Source: JBQCEE01 sp051960575
GTDB lineage: Bacteria; Actinomycetota; Actinomycetes; Mycobacteriales; Jatrophihabitantaceae
DNA: 28,837 nucleotides
NCBI RefSeq assembly: GCF_051960575.1
Contig: NZ_JBQCEE010000006.1
Coordinates: 1 to 28,837 of the forward strand
Reading direction: 5' to 3'
Below are positions 26,359 to 28,837 of the stretch, in pieces. Below the pieces are notes generated by a model. That model ran no database searches. It was not told the origin of the DNA and was given only the letters and a program-made list of their open reading frames with translations. A program made the translations under genes and the position numbers. Within the stretch, counting starts at the first letter, position 1. Every line of letters begins with the position of its first letter.

Positions 26359-27663
26359 CCGGCGCGTCGCGCCCAGCGCGAGGGTCACGAGGGCCGCGAC
26401 GGCGCACGACAGGATCGACGCGCTCATCCAGGACGCCGGCGTGAAGCCGACCGCGTCGTCCAGGTCGTGCCACCAACTGCTCCACGGCACCATGACGCCG
26501 GGGTTGACGGCCTGGTAGACCACGAAGCCCGCGACCCAGGCCAGCAGGTTGCCCCAGCGGGTGCCGGTGTCCGCGCCGAGGTCCCACCGGCGTCGCGACA
26601 GGACGTACCAGTCGACGACGAACACGCCGAGCAGCGGGGTGAAGACCGAGCCGAGCAGGGTCAGGAAGTTGACGTACGCGCCGATGTCGAGGGCGAGCGC
26701 GGCGACGGTCGCGACCGAGCCGACGGCGAGCGCGAGCGTGCGGCGGTCCCAGTGCGGACGCAGGTTCTGCACCGAGACCGCCGTCGAGAAGGTGTCGACG
26801 AACGACTGGTCGAGCTCGCGGACCGCCAGGACCGCGAACGCGAGTCCGCCGAGCGGCACGGCGAGGAACGAGCCGAAGATGTGGTCGGCGTCCCCCCGGG
26901 CGACCGTCACCAGCGTGAACAGCCCGAGGGCGTAGCAGAGGATCTGGGTGATCGAGTAGCCGACGAAACTGCCGACGGCGGCCTGCCGCGGCGAGCGGGC
27001 GTGCCGCGTGTAGTCGGCCGCCACCGGCACCCATGACACCGAGACGGCCACGACGGTGTCGACGCCGAGCCAGAAGTCGTGCCAGCCGCCCTTCGTCCAC
27101 GACGGCAGCGGGTGCCGCAGCACCTGCACGAAGAACCACACCAGCGCGATGGCGACGATCACCGTGACGTAGCGGCGCAGCGTGCGGATCCAGCCGAGCG
27201 GCCAGAGCGCGAGCACGGTGGTGATGACGCCGCCCGCGAGCACGTAGACCCACTTCGGCACCGACGGCGTCAGCTGGTGCAGCGCGGCGCCGATGGTGAC
27301 GAGCTCGAAGGTCGTCCAGCCGAGCAGCTGCAGGATGTTCAGGGCGGTGGGCAGCCACGAGGCGCGGGCGCCGAAGAGGCCGCGCAGCAGCACCATCGCC
27401 GGCGCGCCGGTGTCGGCCCCCGGCGCGGCGACGGCGGACACGCCCGCCGTGCCGATCACCGTGCCGACGACCACCGCGGTGAGCGCCGCCAGCAGGCTCA
27501 TCGGCGCGTCGACCGGCGCGATGACGAACAGCGCGCCGGTGAAGCCGAGCAGGCTCACGCCCAGGTTGGCCCAGAGGCCGAGCTGGTCGACCAGTCGCAG
27601 CGACCGCACCGCCGGCTGGTCGAGGGTCAGGGGCGCCTCGGCCCGTTCGTCGAGCGCGGTCAC
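26293..27663 (-). CDS. cytX: NCS1-family permease, probable hydroxymethylpyrimidine transporter CytX
   Basis: A 456-residue NCS1 (cytosine/purine/hydantoin symporter) family protein with about twelve transmembrane helices. It has the N-terminal LRLVDQLGLWANLGVSLLGFTGALF block and the SWVPVAADYTRHARS loop. The GTG at 27663 overlaps the thiG stop by four bases, so it belongs to the thiamine operon. That context supports the CytX subgroup, predicted to import hydroxymethylpyrimidine, over cytosine or allantoin transport. The substrate is inferred from family and context, not from substrate-site residues. The tail after the last helix is Ala/Glu/Gly-rich, and its last 66 bases run antisense into the DUF2993 gene. 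Confidence 0.82.
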   Translation of the reverse strand: MTALDERAEAPLTLDQPAVRSLRLVDQLGLWANLGVSLLGFTGALFVIAPVDAPMSLLAALTAVVVGTVIGTAGVSAVAAPGADTGAPAMVLLRGLFGARASWLPTALNILQLLGWTTFELVTIGAALHQLTPSVPKWVYVLAGGVITTVLALWPLGWIRTLRRYVTVIVAIALVWFFVQVLRHPLPSWTKGGWHDFWLGVDTVVAVSVSWVPVAADYTRHARSPRQAAVGSFVGYSITQILCYALGLFTLVTVARGDADHIFGSFLAVPLGGLAFAVLAVRELDQSFVDTFSTAVSVQNLRPHWDRRTLALAVGSVATVAALALDIGAYVNFLTLLGSVFTPLLGVFVVDWYVLSRRRWDLGADTGTRWGNLLAWVAGFVVYQAVNPGVMVPWSSWWHDLDDAVGFTPASWMSASILSCAVAALVTLALGATRRSAAVEGEAVAGEADGDAVGLR

Positions 27664-28433
27664 AGCACCGCCATCCCCTCGGTCGGCGACGACGCGTGCG
27701 CATGGTGCCACTTGGGGATGCGGCCGGCGCGCCGGGCGAGCCGGCCGGCCTCGACCGCGCGTGCCATCGCGGTGGCCATGAGGGCGGGCTGCTGGGCGCG
27801 GGTGACGGCCGAGGCGAGCAGCACGGCGTCGCAGCCGAGCTCCATCGCGAGCGCGGCGTCGCTGGCCGTGCCGATGCCGGCGTCGAGGATCACGGGCACG
27901 GTCGCCTCGCTCACGATGAGCTCCAGGTTGTGCGGGTTGCCGATGCCGAGCCCGGTGCCGATCGGCGAGCCGAGCGGCATGACCGCGACGCAGCCCGCCT
28001 GCTGCAGCCGCCGCGCCAGCACGGGGTCGTCGTTGGTGTACGGGAAGACCTGGAAGCCGTCGGCCACGAGCAGCTGCGCCGCGTCGAGCAGTTCGACCGG
28101 GTCGGGCAGCAGCGTGCGCTCGTCGGCGACGACCTCGAGCTTCACCCAGTCGGTCTCGAGCGCCTCGCGCGCGAGCTGGGCGGTGCGCACGGCCTCGCGG
28201 GCGGTGCGGCAGCCGGCGGTGTTCGGCAGCACCCGCACGCCACGGCGGTCGATGACGTCGAGGACGGAGCCCGGCTGACTCGCGTCCAGGCGCCGCATCG
28301 CCACGGTGCACAGCGCGGTGCCGCTGGCCGCGAGCGTCTCGTCGATCACTGCCAGGCTCGGCGCGCCGCCGGTGCCGAGGATGAGCCGCGACGGCAGCTC
28401 GACCCCGGCCACGACGAAGGGGTCGTCGGTCAT
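27660..28433 (-). CDS. thiG: thiazole synthase
   Basis: A 257-residue ThiG, a TIM-barrel enzyme that builds the thiazole phosphate of thiamine from deoxyxylulose phosphate, dehydroglycine and the ThiS thiocarboxylate. The N-terminal SRLILGTGGAPS block and RVLPNTAGCRTAREAVRTAQLAREAL are conserved. The Schiff-base lysine is Lys98 in WVKLEV. PLGSPIGTGLGIGNPHNLELI, VPVILDAGIGTASDAALAMELGCDAVLLASAV and the C-terminal AGRIPKWHHAHASSP block complete the family pattern. The ATG at 28433 lies one base after the thiS stop. The stop overlaps the cytX start. Dehydroglycine is expected from ThiO, whose gene is first in the operon here. Confidence 0.97.
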   Translation of the reverse strand: MTDDPFVVAGVELPSRLILGTGGAPSLAVIDETLAASGTALCTVAMRRLDASQPGSVLDVIDRRGVRVLPNTAGCRTAREAVRTAQLAREALETDWVKLEVVADERTLLPDPVELLDAAQLLVADGFQVFPYTNDDPVLARRLQQAGCVAVMPLGSPIGTGLGIGNPHNLELIVSEATVPVILDAGIGTASDAALAMELGCDAVLLASAVTRAQQPALMATAMARAVEAGRLARRAGRIPKWHHAHASSPTEGMAVL

Positions 28434-28434
28434 G

Positions 28435-28635
28435 TCAGCCTCCCTGCACTGCGGTGATCAACTCGACGGTCTGGCCGTCGGCGAGACGTTGCTCCGCCCA
28501 GCGGCTGCGCGGCACGACCTCGCCGTCGACGACGACGGCGCTGCCGCGTGTGGTGCCGGCGCGGGCGATCAGGAACGCGTCGATGGTCAGGTCGTCGGCG
28601 AGCTCGTGCGGTTCGCCGTTCAGCGTGATCCTCAT
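28435..28635 (-). CDS. thiS: sulfur-carrier protein ThiS
   Basis: A 66-residue ubiquitin-fold protein that begins MRITLNGEP and ends in Gly-Gly, the terminus that is adenylated and converted to a thiocarboxylate to give sulfur to ThiG. The internal GSAVVVDGEVVPRSRWAEQRLADGQTVELITAVQGG pattern is that of ThiS. The ATG at 28635 overlaps the thiO stop by four bases (ATGA at 28632-28635), and one base separates its stop from the thiG start. The gene for the activating enzyme (ThiF or a MoeB-like protein) is not in the window. Confidence 0.96.
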   Translation of the reverse strand: MRITLNGEPHELADDLTIDAFLIARAGTTRGSAVVVDGEVVPRSRWAEQRLADGQTVELITAVQGG

Positions 28636-28837
28636 GCGGTCGCCGCCGGTGCGTGGCCGAAACGGTGTGGCGTGAACGGCGCGATCGCCTCGTCCACAAC
28701 GCCTGTTGAGGCGAGGTCGGCGACGGTATCGGCGGTGATGGGGGTGAGCAGCACGCCGTTGCGGTGGTGACCGGTGGCGAGCAGCAGTCCGTCGAGGCCG
28801 GTGCGGCCGATGATCGGCGCGTTGTCGGGCGATCCCG
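28632..28837 (-). CDS. thiO: glycine oxidase ThiO, C-terminal part (cut by the window edge)
   Basis: The last 67 codons of a gene that continues beyond position 28837. The visible protein has the DNAPIIGRTGLDGLLLATGHHRNGVLLTPITADTVADL pattern of the FAD-binding C-terminal part of ThiO and related glycine/D-amino-acid oxidases. The GHHRNG segment corresponds to the conserved substrate and flavin region. ThiO oxidises glycine to the imine used by ThiG in aerobic bacteria. Its stop overlaps the thiS start. The promoter of the operon, where a TPP riboswitch would be expected, lies outside the window. Confidence 0.9.
   Translation of the reverse strand, partial: GSPDNAPIIGRTGLDGLLLATGHHRNGVLLTPITADTVADLASTGVVDEAIAPFTPHRFGHAPAATA

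Noticed and set aside
28632..28837. TPP riboswitch controlling the thiamine operon
   Set aside because: It would lie before the thiO start, outside the window. None of the visible junctions in the operon has room for one.

Overview
This is a gene-dense, very GC-rich window (about 70 % or more by eye) with many GTG starts, four-base start/stop overlaps and several genes that look leaderless. The protein families (mycobacterial-type Nei, LigC and RibD-like proteins, LmeA-like DUF2993, PASTA-less membrane Ser/Thr kinases, TreY/TreZ) point to an actinomycete chromosome. The genus cannot be fixed from the sequence alone. I see no tRNA, rRNA, insertion sequence, prophage or CRISPR array, and no gene-free stretch above about 150 bases.

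Left part (1-7544): a 75-residue zinc-ribbon protein and a GNAT acetyltransferase on the plus strand face a run of seven minus-strand genes. In transcription order these are an Abi-alpha/DUF4393-like protein, a TAP-like secreted lipoprotein peptidase, an alpha/beta hydrolase, a cyclopropane-fatty-acid-type methyltransferase, an EamA exporter, an Nei DNA glycosylase and an SRPBCC protein. A 22-bp near-perfect inverted repeat separates this run from the GNAT gene.

Middle part (7697-20774): a stand-alone LigC-type DNA ligase converges on a RibD-like reductase across a 21-bp inverted repeat. The reductase is divergent from zapE over only 23 bases, and the two predicted -10 boxes overlap. zapE overlaps an EcsC-like gene, and an AI-2E-family transporter follows. 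Next come treZ and treY, both on the minus strand, for making trehalose from glycogen or maltodextrin. They are separated by an opposite-strand cassette of membrane Ser/Thr kinase, PPK2 and a second membrane Ser/Thr kinase. The two kinases are paralogues and share an unrecognised extracellular domain with two conserved cysteines. This cassette is the most system-like feature in the window and suggests a link between polyphosphate or nucleotide energy, phospho-signalling and stress metabolism. That link is inference.

Right part (20840-28837): a four-helix membrane protein diverges from uvrB. After uvrB come a small membrane protein, an AlkZ-like winged-helix protein and an LmeA-like lipid-binding protein. 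The window closes with a minus-strand thiamine operon, thiO (5' end outside the window)-thiS-thiG-cytX, which couples thiazole synthesis to a predicted hydroxymethylpyrimidine transporter. Four DNA-repair-type genes (nei, ligC, uvrB, alkZ-like) lie within 25 kb but not in one operon.

Many first-in-unit genes have a TANNNT-like hexamer six or seven bases before the start codon and no Shine-Dalgarno sequence. I used this to choose starts for ligC, ppk2, the TAP-like lipoprotein, the EamA exporter and the DUF2993 gene.
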